Below the pieces are notes generated by a model that did no database searches, had not been told where the DNA came from, and saw only the letters and a program-made list of their open reading frames with translations. A DNA stretch of 31,582 nucleotides from a virus. The position numbers were made by a program, and so were the translations under genes. The stretch spans positions 1 through 31,582 of IMG/VR virus record IMGVR_UViG_3300047546_001003. One strand, written 5' to 3'. Positions 1 to 7,604 of this stretch are shown in pieces. The first letter of the stretch is position 1; each line of letters begins with the position of its first letter.

Positions 1-1999
1 ATATATATCTTTCATTACTTAAACTATAACTATATACAAATAATTCAACAATTTTTTGAAGAGTATCGTAACTACTATTATTTATATCATAAGTAGTTCC
101 TCCTAAATTATTTGTATCCTTGTCATTATAATATACTGCTGCAGTTACTTGATTTTGTGTAGAACCACCTTTTTTTAATTTAATAGTATAGTTAATGTAA
201 TCACTACTTAATTGTATAATTTTTCCATCTGAATCATTGATAACAGTTGATGGAGAGTTATCTTGTACTACATCAAATTGAATCATTCTTCTACTATCAA
301 TCTCAAATGTTTTACTAGCAGATTCTTTATAAACATAATTACCAGAGGAGTCTAATAATACATCATTTCCAATATCACCATTTTCTAAATCAGTGTACTC
401 TTGAAATGTTCCATCAATAGTAGATGTATCATATACTTTCCATTTTGGAAATGTTTCTGTAACACATGGATCATTTTGAATTAAATCTTTATTCTCACCA
501 ATTTCAGCACTAGTATCATTAGATGTAGACTTTCTTCCAGGAATATGATAAACAGGTGAATTAGTACCATCTTCAAATTCAAAGACAATACCAAAAGGAT
601 ATACTTCACCTCTCATGTACCCACGATAGTTAGCAGTGAAGGCACCACCTTTGTATGAGTATTCAGGTAGAAGATATGGTACAGCAATAGTCTGCCAATT
701 TAATTTAATTTTGTTGGCAATCCTTTGTAAGTTTGGAAGAGGGTTAGTAGTAAGACCACCAAGTAAAAGCTTATCTCCTGCAGTTGACATAATATCAGCT
801 GTTTCATATACAGGACGTTGCTGATAAAATTCATCAAAAGATAATCTTTGTTTTTGTTGTTCATTACCAGTGTAGGTATATTCTGTTTTATCTGTAGGGT
901 ATGGACCTAATTGAAATATATTTTTTGATCCATTTAAGTTCTCAATCACACCTAGTTGGTAGTAACTATACTTAGGATCAAAATTACTAATCTTCATTTT
1001 AATACTCTTATTACTAAATAGATTATATGGTGCTCCCTGCACTGCAGCAAATGGTAGAGCATAAGAATCTTCATTAATAATTACAGGGTTTGTAATATCA
1101 AAGAATCTTGTTAGTCTATTGTTTTCTTTATCAGTATAAGCAATTGCAAATTGATAAGAGCCAACCATCAAAGAACCATTTTCCTGAATATCAACAACAT
1201 CAATATCAGGTTGATTGGTTAATCTAAATATTCTAATTTTACCACAATCTAATTCATTTAAAAATTCTGTAGGTGGACAATATGCAGTACCATCATTTGC
1301 TGTCACCCTTTGTTCATTAGATATAGAAGGATCGGTTCCTTCAATATTATCAATAATTAAATAGCGTGGTGGATTTAAACCATCTGTCCAATAAATCCTA
1401 TCATTGCACAAATTAGGTTTATATACAGCATGAAATATAGGAGAGGTAATTTTAAAATTTAAACAGTTACATTTTACATTAGATGTAATAGCTGTACCTG
1501 ATTCAGTATTACCATTAGGAGAGGGATATGTTGGAATAGGAGTAGAGTCAATAGCTACATTAGCATAATATGAATCAGCTGTATCATCACTAACTTTAGA
1601 AACTTTATTTGATTCAGTAGAATAAACTAATGAATGATATTGTCCCTGGGTGGTAGAAAGTAAATCTGCTACTTGACTAAATGTAGAAACAGTAGTTAGT
1701 TGAAAATCTAAATCAGGATTTTCAACATAATCAAAATATCCAATCTCTGATTTGTTTTCATCAGGATTAACAAGGAATACAATAATTCTATTATTACCAA
1801 TTCTCACATGTCCAATTAAAAAATAACCATCTGGCAAGTTTACTAACTTGATGTTTGCTGGTTCATTGGATGCAGTATATTTATGATCATCAGATTCTGT
1901 AATGCCATTAAACATTAAAGAATAAATTCCATCACCCTTCTGAGAGGTGATGGAATCAAGATTCATACCCTTAACTGGAATTGAAGAATTGATTTCCAT
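1..1999 (-). CDS. Tail muzzle / tail tubular-type protein, crAss-like (3' end outside window)
   Basis: An open frame runs from an ATG at 1999 to the left edge, giving 666 residues with no stop; the C-terminus lies outside the window. The protein begins MEINSSIPVKGMNLDS and soon reads GDGIYSLMFNGI, then LIGHVRIGNNRIIVF. It later contains CNDRIYWTDGLNPPRYL, SYQFAIAYTDKENNRLTRF and SYYQLGVIE. This series of beta-rich motifs (a self-describing N-terminus, an I-G-x-x-x-x-N-x-x-I-x-F strand, Y-W-T-D-G-x-N-P-P-R) is what I know from the large muzzle or tail tubular protein that closes the distal tail of crAss-like podoviruses. It follows the 288-residue connector gene after 13 bases and is the last gene of its transcription unit in view. 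The family call is from pattern memory; the reading frame itself is certain. Confidence 0.72.
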   Translation of the reverse strand, partial: MEINSSIPVKGMNLDSITSQKGDGIYSLMFNGITESDDHKYTASNEPANIKLVNLPDGYFLIGHVRIGNNRIIVFLVNPDENKSEIGYFDYVENPDLDFQLTTVSTFSQVADLLSTTQGQYHSLVYSTESNKVSKVSDDTADSYYANVAIDSTPIPTYPSPNGNTESGTAITSNVKCNCLNFKITSPIFHAVYKPNLCNDRIYWTDGLNPPRYLIIDNIEGTDPSISNEQRVTANDGTAYCPPTEFLNELDCGKIRIFRLTNQPDIDVVDIQENGSLMVGSYQFAIAYTDKENNRLTRFFDITNPVIINEDSYALPFAAVQGAPYNLFSNKSIKMKISNFDPKYSYYQLGVIENLNGSKNIFQLGPYPTDKTEYTYTGNEQQKQRLSFDEFYQQRPVYETADIMSTAGDKLLLGGLTTNPLPNLQRIANKIKLNWQTIAVPYLLPEYSYKGGAFTANYRGYMRGEVYPFGIVFEFEDGTNSPVYHIPGRKSTSNDTSAEIGENKDLIQNDPCVTETFPKWKVYDTSTIDGTFQEYTDLENGDIGNDVLLDSSGNYVYKESASKTFEIDSRRMIQFDVVQDNSPSTVINDSDGKIIQLSSDYINYTIKLKKGGSTQNQVTAAVYYNDKDTNNLGGTTYDINNSSYDTLQKIVELFVYSYSLSNERYI

Positions 2000-2012
2000 A
2001 GTGTATTAAAAA

Positions 2013-2879
2013 TTATCTTATGTTGTAGTTTCTTCTAAATTTGTGTCTGCGTAGTAGGATACTTTCTTTCTGTTGTTGGAAACTGGGTGCAACAAATTCA
2101 GTGCGAGCCATAATGAGAGACTCGTTATATTTTTGCTCATAGTATTGCATTTTATTCTGCATCTGATTGTATGATTCATCAGTGACAGAATTCCATAGTT
2201 GTTCAAAGATTTTATACCTCAAATAGAATTGTACTAGATCTTGCATTACAACATTATCTGGTACCATTGGGTATCCTTCATCATCTAATCTATATCTCTT
2301 ATATCTAATAAGTAGTTCGCCATCAGCATGATTAGTAGACAAGATTCTACCATTTACATCATAGTAGTATGGGTAATCATAGAATTTTTTAAATCTACTA
2401 TCCTCACACATATTCTTTGCTTGTAAAGTAGCAGGACGTAATCTAGTTACAATATCATATGTGTTAAGTAGACGATTGGTAGTTCTCTCTACAACTTGTA
2501 CTGTAGACCCAACTTCAGGGTTACCAGGAACATTTAATGTACCATCAGATTGTAACACCACCTCAGTGGTAGTTTGGTTGTACATATTAGTACCACCTGG
2601 AATATTACCTTTGATATTTTGTTCATCACCAGCATATAGTACATCATTAAGAAATACTATACCTTCTGGTAAGATTGCTTTTTTATTTCGTAAAGGAATA
2701 ATCTCATCAACTGTTTCCAACATTGTCATACCTACTTTCTTCAAGCAGTGATCAATGTACATTGGAAACATACCATCATCAATCACACCTGTTTCAAAGT
2801 ATGAGCGTAATTCCTCCTTTAACTGAGCAATAATACTGTCAGCAGAGATCCAATCGTAATGCCATTTAATTTGTGTCAT
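2013..2879 (-). CDS. Head-tail connector / tail stabilisation (ring-type) protein
   Basis: This 288-residue protein starts with a helical segment (ELRSYFETGVIDDGMFPMYI then a CLKKVG motif, residues about 22-50). A stretch rich in LP and beta residues follows (KAILPEGIVFLNDVLYA, about 68-84), and the C-terminus is long, helical and Q/Y/K-rich. The order 'short helix pair, K-A-x-L-P segment, beta core, helical tail' is typical of the connector protein placed just before the muzzle gene in crAss-like phages, often called tail stabilisation or ring protein. By analogy it would sit in the neck between portal and tail tube. Its start overlaps the end of the upstream gene by 14 bases, suggesting translational coupling, and the muzzle gene follows. 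An alternative is a tail adaptor of another Bacteroidota phage group. Confidence 0.6.
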   Translation of the reverse strand: MTQIKWHYDWISADSIIAQLKEELRSYFETGVIDDGMFPMYIDHCLKKVGMTMLETVDEIIPLRNKKAILPEGIVFLNDVLYAGDEQNIKGNIPGGTNMYNQTTTEVVLQSDGTLNVPGNPEVGSTVQVVERTTNRLLNTYDIVTRLRPATLQAKNMCEDSRFKKFYDYPYYYDVNGRILSTNHADGELLIRYKRYRLDDEGYPMVPDNVVMQDLVQFYLRYKIFEQLWNSVTDESYNQMQNKMQYYEQKYNESLIMARTEFVAPSFQQQKESILLRRHKFRRNYNIR

Positions 2880-3576
2880 GTTTGTAGACGATATATGTTT
2901 TGCCCTTTAACCATCTTTTTTGTGGAAGAGCAATTAGTTTGTTGAAATAGTTGATTGTAATATCATAGTGTTTAATCAACTCATTTCTGTCTGTCCAAAC
3001 TTTTACAAGCTTTTTAGTTCTTGCATCATATTCCTCTACTTTTGCTGTAGCATTATACTTCCTTTTATTTAATGTATGAAGTTTTGGATTCTGGTACTCC
3101 TTATAGTGTAGCTCTTCTCCTTGTTTAATTTTATTGTTGATTGCTCTAGTATTTTTTCTTACAGCTTTGAATGACCAGAGATCTTTAAATTTAAATTTAG
3201 CATCTCCTTTTGCCCAAAACCATTTGAAGATAAATCCATCTGTATGTTTATTAAGATGATAAATCTTCTTACCATACTCCTTAGTTCTCTTCCAATCAAT
3301 AGGTAAATTTACTTTACCATCCTGGTTTTTTACTTCTTGTTTGTATTTGTTAATGAACACATCAGAGAGACCAAATGGCAACTTTATTCTCTTACCATCT
3401 AATATCTTACCTGACAATATTTCATTTGAAGTGGTGATCACTTTCTTATATGTTCTGTAATCTACAGGTTGAATGTTGTGATCCTTACAATACTTCTTGT
3501 ACAACTTGTAATCTGCTTCACTTGCAGTGTTGAATGTTGTTACATTAATCTGGGTGGGGTGTTTTAATTTTGGCAT
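2866..3576 (-). CDS. Basic tail-module protein with a possible NUMOD1-like C-terminal domain
   Basis: This 236-residue, lysine-rich protein has two visible parts. The N-terminal two thirds contain RIKLPFGLSDVFI (about 83-95) and LPIDWKRTKEYGKKIYHLN (about 111-129), then FIFKWFWAKG. I recognise this pattern from a conserved uncharacterised family in the tail modules of Bacteroidota phages. The last 55 residues read like a separate small domain: VEEYDARTKKLVKVW, then a helix-turn-helix-like NELIKHYDITINYFNKLI, ending WLKGKTYIVY. The order resembles NUMOD1 DNA-binding modules of homing endonucleases, but no HNH or GIY-YIG nuclease motif is present. The gene starts 1 base after the upstream stop codon and overlaps the next gene by 14 bases. 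Function is unknown. Confidence 0.45.
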   Translation of the reverse strand: MPKLKHPTQINVTTFNTASEADYKLYKKYCKDHNIQPVDYRTYKKVITTSNEILSGKILDGKRIKLPFGLSDVFINKYKQEVKNQDGKVNLPIDWKRTKEYGKKIYHLNKHTDGFIFKWFWAKGDAKFKFKDLWSFKAVRKNTRAINNKIKQGEELHYKEYQNPKLHTLNKRKYNATAKVEEYDARTKKLVKVWTDRNELIKHYDITINYFNKLIALPQKRWLKGKTYIVYKHDTN

Positions 3577-3577
3577 A

Positions 3578-4261
3578 TTATCCTTTTACTGACAAATCAT
3601 TTGTTTCATCTGGTACGTATCTCTTAAATGTCTGAGCCAACTCTTGATTAGCCATTTGAATCACTTGATCCAAAAGATATCCTGGACATTTAAAATCTTC
3701 ATCTAGTGGTTCTCTGCAATCTGCACATGTATCACATGGTACAGGAGAGCAACTATTATATTTAGTTAAGTTTACATCTCTATCATTAAAGAAAGCAACA
3801 AGCTTAACTTTCTCAATACTATCTGAATCGACATAAAGATAATCATCATTTATCCACCAATGCAAGTGTTTTGGTTTAAATCTTCTTTGTAGAATATTAA
3901 TATATTGTCTTGTACTAGTTGGATAAATCTCATTGCTACCTTCAATATCATAAACCCCTTGAACTAAATATCCATAATATCCTTGTTCAATCTTAGGTAA
4001 ACGTAGTTTTGTTCTAGAAATAATTTTATCAGAGGCATATGAAATACAATCTGCTAATGGTACTTGGATCATTTCTAAACAAGGAATAACATGGAAACTA
4101 TTTTCAGTGTTCCACAACTTACGTTTGTTAGTTTCTCTTTGGATTAATAACAAAGCATGCTTCTTAGCAATAGTCAACAAGTATCTATCACTAGCCATAT
4201 GATCAAATTCCATCAAGTGGTTTGATCTACGCAAATCAGAAATAACATCACGGTTAGTCAT
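3578..4261 (-). CDS. Head-tail connector (ring-type) protein, first gene of the neck/muzzle unit
   Basis: This 227-residue protein begins MTNRDVISDLRRSN and contains a long helix (DRYLLTIAKKHALLLIQRETN) followed by the segment FHVIPCLEMIQVPLADCISY (about 56-75). Further on come SRTKLRLPKIEQGYYGYLVQGVY and four cysteines in PCDTCADC...CPGYL near the C-terminus. The IPCLEM...VPLADC and RxKLxLPKIxxGxxGYLxQGVY patterns match, from memory, a connector family conserved in crAss-like phages and encoded just upstream of the ring/muzzle genes. It begins a new unit: a terminator and a TAnnTTTG box lie immediately upstream, the box being only four bases from the ATG. Confidence 0.55.
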   Translation of the reverse strand: MTNRDVISDLRRSNHLMEFDHMASDRYLLTIAKKHALLLIQRETNKRKLWNTENSFHVIPCLEMIQVPLADCISYASDKIISRTKLRLPKIEQGYYGYLVQGVYDIEGSNEIYPTSTRQYINILQRRFKPKHLHWWINDDYLYVDSDSIEKVKLVAFFNDRDVNLTKYNSCSPVPCDTCADCREPLDEDFKCPGYLLDQVIQMANQELAQTFKRYVPDETNDLSVKG

Positions 4262-4265
4262 ACTA

Positions 4266-4273
4266 CAAATCTA
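4266..4273 (-). promoter_or_regulatory. TAnnTTTG promoter box (TAGATTTG) 4 nt before the connector gene
   Basis: On the minus strand TAGATTTG ends four bases before the ATG at 4261. It matches the -7 consensus TAnnTTTG of Bacteroidota promoters exactly. It lies just downstream of a hairpin terminator, where a new transcript is expected. No TTTG sits at the usual 17-20 nt spacing upstream; the nearest is 12 nt upstream. The start codon would lie at or next to the transcription start, implying a nearly leaderless mRNA. Confidence 0.45.
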
Positions 4274-4302
4274 TTAAAAAGATCCCAAATCATTATTAAC
4301 GC

Positions 4303-4335
4303 AAAAAGGGATAAGCTCCTAACCTATCCCTTTTT
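4303..4335 (-). terminator. Rho-independent terminator after the phosphoesterase gene
   Basis: On the minus strand AAAAAGGGATA and TATCCCTTTTT form an 11-bp stem around an 11-nt loop, ending in a U-tract. It lies about 15 bases after the stop codon of the metallophosphoesterase gene and before the next gene's promoter box. The A/T flanks make it potentially bidirectional, but no plus-strand gene is present to use it. Confidence 0.8.
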
Positions 4336-4350
4336 ATAGCAATTTATTTC

Positions 4351-5445
4351 TTATTTATTTATTTGAATGTATCCCTCTGGACCACTAACTACATTGTAAA
4401 TGTAAGCCTGTGCTCTCTTAGGGGAGTTGTACCCCATTTTTCTGTGCCAATCATCTTGATCTACAAGTGATGGTAACACAGCAACTTGTACTCCTTGATA
4501 TTCATCTACCATATGTTTATGGAAGTGACCAAGGTGCCATACTCTATATGGACACTCAGCAAACATTACAGGTTGTTCAACTGCCATAATAAGTGGAAGC
4601 TCTGCAATCTTTTCATTATTACCATGTGTGAATGCAATTAGATTACGTCCATACTGATAATACTTTCTCCACTCACCTGCATTGTTCATTACAGATACTC
4701 TCTCATTATTATAGAATCTAGCTTCTATAACCTCACCAAGTGCAATAGATAATACAGTGTCATGGTTACCTTGTACCACTACTACATCTACAGGAGCAAA
4801 CTCTTGTAGGTAATCCACTGCATTGATAACAGCAAAGCAAGCATGTTTAAACACTTCATGGTAATGACCATTTGTACTAACTGTTGTACCACCTGTAGTA
4901 GTGTAAGTAGCAGTATCATAGTTAAGCATATCATTACCAATAGGTAGAAGAATACGGTCAATGTTGTATCCTTTTAGTCTACCAATCAAAGTTCTTACTG
5001 CTTCAAAATATTGTTTGGTTTGTTTCTCAATAGTAACCCCAGCTTCTTTACCAAAGTGAAAGTCAGGTAAAGAAATCTCGACAAGAGTAGAATCAGGGCT
5101 GTAGTGGTCAGGAGTGGTATATTCAACCCTCTCACTTTGTAATTTAAGATCCTCGAAGAATGATTTTTTAAATTCTTCAAGCCATTCCAATGTATCATTT
5201 ACACGATAAGATTCACACCATTCTTTTCCATTGTACCAAACACTTTTCAATCTCATACGAGATTCATCATAGGTTTGTTCAAACTTCATACTCCTCTTTT
5301 CCGCATTATTATAAGCAACTCTTATTTGCTCATTAGTATATTCTGTATTGTACTTCTCATTAAGGAATGTTGCACTCTTCACCCAATTTCTGTTGAAGGC
5401 ATCAAGCACTTCCTTGTTTTCACGTACTATGTCTGTTATACTCAT
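4351..5445 (-). CDS. Calcineurin-like metallophosphoesterase with N-terminal helical domain
   Basis: This 364-residue protein carries the full metal-binding motif series of the calcineurin-like phosphoesterase superfamily: PDFHF (D128, H130), GND (D172), QGNHD (N227, H228), THG (H274) and GHFH (H307, H309). The superfamily uses a two-metal site to hydrolyse phosphomonoesters, phosphodiesters or nucleic acids; the substrate here cannot be read from sequence. About 110 N-terminal residues precede the catalytic domain; the first 50 look helical and helix-turn-helix-like (ATFLNEKYNTEYTNEQIRVA) and may bind nucleic acid. The gene stands alone between two terminators with its own candidate promoter, inside an otherwise structural region. 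Nucleic-acid processing (SbcD/Mre11-like) is one option, cyclic-nucleotide or protein phosphatase another. Confidence 0.85.
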   Translation of the reverse strand: MSITDIVRENKEVLDAFNRNWVKSATFLNEKYNTEYTNEQIRVAYNNAEKRSMKFEQTYDESRMRLKSVWYNGKEWCESYRVNDTLEWLEEFKKSFFEDLKLQSERVEYTTPDHYSPDSTLVEISLPDFHFGKEAGVTIEKQTKQYFEAVRTLIGRLKGYNIDRILLPIGNDMLNYDTATYTTTGGTTVSTNGHYHEVFKHACFAVINAVDYLQEFAPVDVVVVQGNHDTVLSIALGEVIEARFYNNERVSVMNNAGEWRKYYQYGRNLIAFTHGNNEKIAELPLIMAVEQPVMFAECPYRVWHLGHFHKHMVDEYQGVQVAVLPSLVDQDDWHRKMGYNSPKRAQAYIYNVVSGPEGYIQINK

Positions 5446-5459
5446 AGATTAAAGTTTTA

Positions 5460-5491
5460 CAATGATAATCATATTACATCATATATGCAAT
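5460..5491 (-). promoter_or_regulatory. Candidate Bacteroidota-type promoter of the phosphoesterase gene
   Basis: On the minus strand ATTG (5488-5491) is followed after exactly 20 nt by TATCATTG (5460-5467). These are each one mismatch from the Bacteroidota -33 (TTTG) and -7 (TAnnTTTG) elements, at the expected spacing. The ATG at 5445 follows 14 bases later. Its position between a terminator and a single-gene unit supports the call. Confidence 0.35.
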
Positions 5492-5494
5492 ATA

Positions 5495-5525
5495 TAATAA
5501 AAGAAATGGGGGTCATAACCCCCAT
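5495..5525 (-). terminator. Rho-independent terminator at the end of the fibre/tail unit
   Basis: On the minus strand ATGGGGGT-TATG-ACCCCCAT forms a perfect 8-bp stem with a 4-nt loop, followed by TTCTTTTATT. It lies 20 bases after the stop codon of the 247-residue protein and closes the unit that starts near 14.4 kb. Confidence 0.8.
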
Positions 5526-5545
5526 ATTCTTAACAATTTTTAGGA

Positions 5546-6289
5546 TTAATATTCGTATTCCCTAACTTCAAAATCTCCAGCAAGGATATTGATAGTTGTA
5601 TTAGATGCAGATGCTACCTTAATAGTAAAGGTTTTTGTAGAAGCTGTAGATGCGTAATCATAAATAGCTTTCAAGCTAATTGTTTGACATACTCCACTAA
5701 CTCCTGGAACAGTTACAGTTTTTAAAGAAGTACTTCCTTCAAATAATGTAAATGTAAAGTTTTGGCTAGATGCAGGTACAAATATAACTGTACCACTTAC
5801 CAATTGTTTACCTAACCTTTTATTTACTGTACCACCAATAGTAACAGTATCTGTTGAGAAAGAATGTTCATTAACATAAATAGAACTTCCAGGAATTGCA
5901 GCAGCAGTAGTAGTTACAGCAAAAGAAGCATTTGTAGTAAGTGAAACAAGACAAGCATGTTTGATGATAGAAATTGTATCTATAATATCAGATAATCCAC
6001 CTGTTTGCCCAACTGTAATTTTAATTGTATTTTTAGCAGCATTACTATTACCAAAATCAATTTGTACATCATCTACTTGATAATCTACATAATTAGCTGG
6101 TAGTGTACCAATACGATCTAATACTTTTTCAGCAAATGTATTAAATCTAAAGTTAGCAGGTAAGCTTAAGGAGTTATTTACATATCCTTTGTAATAGATA
6201 CACTCAGAAGAGGTTACATCAACACAAGTTTCACAGATACTTGTTGGTGTACAATTACATGTAGTTTGAGAGCAAGATGTGCAAGCCAT
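5546..6289 (-). CDS. Virion structural protein with Cys-rich N-terminus
   Basis: This 247-residue protein starts with a dense cysteine segment (MACTSCSQTTCNC, then CETC, then SSECIYYKG; eight Cys in the first 30 residues). A beta-rich, Ser/Thr/Val-rich remainder follows, with Ig-like character (TFTLFEGSTSLKTVTVPG). The S-x-C-[IV]-x-Y-x-G motif recurs in the next gene upstream and is a signature I associate with small tail or adhesin proteins of Bacteroidota phages. The start is preceded by CTAAAACA, the A-rich context seen before other genes here. It is the last gene before the terminator. The precise role is unknown; an appendage or adaptor on the virion is the likeliest. Confidence 0.5.
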   Translation of the reverse strand: MACTSCSQTTCNCTPTSICETCVDVTSSECIYYKGYVNNSLSLPANFRFNTFAEKVLDRIGTLPANYVDYQVDDVQIDFGNSNAAKNTIKITVGQTGGLSDIIDTISIIKHACLVSLTTNASFAVTTTAAAIPGSSIYVNEHSFSTDTVTIGGTVNKRLGKQLVSGTVIFVPASSQNFTFTLFEGSTSLKTVTVPGVSGVCQTISLKAIYDYASTASTKTFTIKVASASNTTINILAGDFEVREYEY

Positions 6290-6305
6290 TGTTTTAGTTT
6301 TTTAA

Positions 6306-6800
6306 TTATAGTGGATTGATAGAAGGTGCATCAGCAGTGTTACTACCTAAGTTAGGCATAATAAACTCTGCAGTGCATGACCCTTGAGTTACTCTAAAGA
6401 AATCAGATTGATTCATATTAGTTAATGAATCTAATGTAATTTGATTGGTAACATTATTAAAAGATGATGATGCTAATTGAAACTCTGTACCAGAACTAGT
6501 TACTCTATAAATAATTGGAGTGAAACGATTGTCAGTGTTATCTAATTTAACAATCATTTGAGTGGGAACACCAGCAGTATTTCTTGCACTGATTCTAATT
6601 CCAGCAATTGATAATCTGCAAGTATCAGCAACTTTAGCTTCAAGTTCTTCAACTTTAGCAATTAAAGAATCTAATACAGTGTTGAGAGAATCATCACAAT
6701 AAATACCAAGAGAGGTGGAACCACTTCCAGTATATTTTACACATGTTGAAGAATGTACTTCAGCACAGCGATTGTTTGCACAATTAGTTTTCATGTACAA
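6306..6800 (-). CDS. Virion structural protein with Cys-rich N-terminus and short coiled coil
   Basis: This 164-residue protein has CANNRCAEVHSSTCVKYTG near its start and then LGIYCDDSLNTVLDSL. A heptad-like helix follows (IAKVEELEAKVAD, about 47-60), and the C-terminal half is beta-rich. The layout of Cys motif, C-V-x-Y-T-G, D-S-L helix and beta domain parallels the downstream 247-residue protein and resembles trimeric fibre or adaptor subunits. Two in-frame starts exist: ATG at 6800 and ATG at 6794. The second gives an MKTNC N-terminus closer to its neighbour. Either overlaps the upstream gene by 11-17 bases. Confidence 0.5.
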   Translation of the reverse strand: MYMKTNCANNRCAEVHSSTCVKYTGSGSTSLGIYCDDSLNTVLDSLIAKVEELEAKVADTCRLSIAGIRISARNTAGVPTQMIVKLDNTDNRFTPIIYRVTSSGTEFQLASSSFNNVTNQITLDSLTNMNQSDFFRVTQGSCTAEFIMPNLGSNTADAPSINPL

Positions 6801-6978
6801 GTTTAGTTAATAGGTTATCAATATCATCTGAATTAAGCTGGCAACTGTTACATCTTTGCATCTGTTCAAATTGCTTAATGAGGAAATACTTCCTTTTATC
6901 AAAAGGTTTCTTCATACCATACATTTTGTTGTATAGTACATTATTCATCATCTTACCTAATTTAAAATCAGTGTCCAT
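6784..6978 (-). CDS. Small tail-module protein, unknown function
   Basis: A 64-residue protein if read from the ATG at 6978 (MDTDFKLGK...), with basic helical character and a CNSC pair near the C-terminus (QMQRCNSCQLNSDD). A longer start at 6999 exists. I reject it because those extra codons lie over the six-cysteine mini-protein encoded at 6968-7063, whose reading frame looks purposeful there. With the start at 6978 the overlap is 11 bases, in line with other overlaps in this genome. Bacteroidota phages often carry such a small protein (KKPFDKRKYFLIKQFEQM) beside tail genes, but I know no function for it. Confidence 0.45.
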   Translation of the reverse strand: MDTDFKLGKMMNNVLYNKMYGMKKPFDKRKYFLIKQFEQMQRCNSCQLNSDDIDNLLTKLVHEN

Positions 6979-7063
6979 AACAGTTAGAACAAAATCCATT
7001 TTTAGTTTGACAAGACTTCACCATCCTATGGCATCGTCTACATCTTATATAATTACACGGCAT
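6968..7063 (-). CDS. 31-residue zinc-ribbon-like mini-protein
   Basis: This short frame was found by translating the gap between two annotated genes. The ATG at 7063 lies one base after the stop of the upstream gene and the frame ends in TGA at 6968. The protein has six cysteines (C3, C8, C11, C18, C25, C28) and two histidines (H12, H31) in only 31 residues. They include two CxxC pairs (CRRC and CSNC), the pattern of a zinc-binding knuckle. The base composition of the frame and the tight spacing on both sides argue for a real gene. Function is unknown; nucleic-acid binding or a structural zinc site are both possible. Confidence 0.5.
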   Translation of the reverse strand: MPCNYIRCRRCHRMVKSCQTKNGFCSNCYGH

Positions 7064-7064
7064 A

Positions 7065-7604
7065 TCAGCAACCTTTAATTACACGAGAGATAATTTCTTT
7101 AGCTTTCTGATAATGTTTGTTTGCTAAATCTTCATTACACTCTGTATCATTAATGTTTGCTTCAGCTGCTCTTAAGTGAAAGTCTGCTAACATTAGTTCA
7201 TCTGTTCTCTCATCAATCAATGTACGTGAAGTAGTACAAGTATCAAGATGTAGAGAAAGTAGAGCTTGGTTAAAATCACATCTTAAAGCAGATGTTCTAT
7301 AGAACCAATACTCCTTATACATTTTATCATGAGGTTGGATACTATACTTAACATAGTACACACCATCAGGAAGGTTAATCATATCTGAATAATTACTAGC
7401 TGTAGTCAAACCCAACGAGTTAGAGTTTACAGGATGATAATTATTAGGTGTAACATCCACAGCATAAGCTGTTTGAAATCCTGGTGCTACAACTACTAAA
7501 TAAGGATCACAAATAGTTACATCTGGATTGTAAATAGAGTTATCTCTAATACCAATAATCTTGGGGTCAGAGTTATCAAATGACAGATGTAATTTACTAA
7601 TCAT
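7065..7604 (-). CDS. Conserved tail-module structural protein
   Basis: This 179-residue protein is read from the ATG at 7604, which overlaps the upstream stop as ATGA; a longer frame starting at 7691 would run far into the spanin-like gene and is not credible. The first half is beta-rich with IIGIRDNSIYNPDVTICDPYL. It is followed by LPDGVYYVKYSIQPHDKMYKE, a motif (L-P-D-G-x-Y-x-x-x-Y-S-x-x-P) I recognise from uncharacterised proteins of crAss-like and related phages. The C-terminal half is helical and ends NKHYQKAKEIISRVIKGC. It probably belongs to the tail or its appendages; no enzymatic motif is visible. Confidence 0.5.
   Translation of the reverse strand: MISKLHLSFDNSDPKIIGIRDNSIYNPDVTICDPYLVVVAPGFQTAYAVDVTPNNYHPVNSNSLGLTTASNYSDMINLPDGVYYVKYSIQPHDKMYKEYWFYRTSALRCDFNQALLSLHLDTCTTSRTLIDERTDELMLADFHLRAAEANINDTECNEDLANKHYQKAKEIISRVIKGC

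Noticed and set aside
636-824. Plus-strand 62-codon frame
   Set aside because: Lies entirely inside the minus-strand muzzle gene, whose protein motifs are clear; the plus-strand protein shows no recognisable features.
6979-6999. Longer N-terminus (MDFVLTV) for the small tail-module protein
   Set aside because: These codons overlap the second CxxC of the zinc-like mini-protein in another frame, which better explains the sequence.
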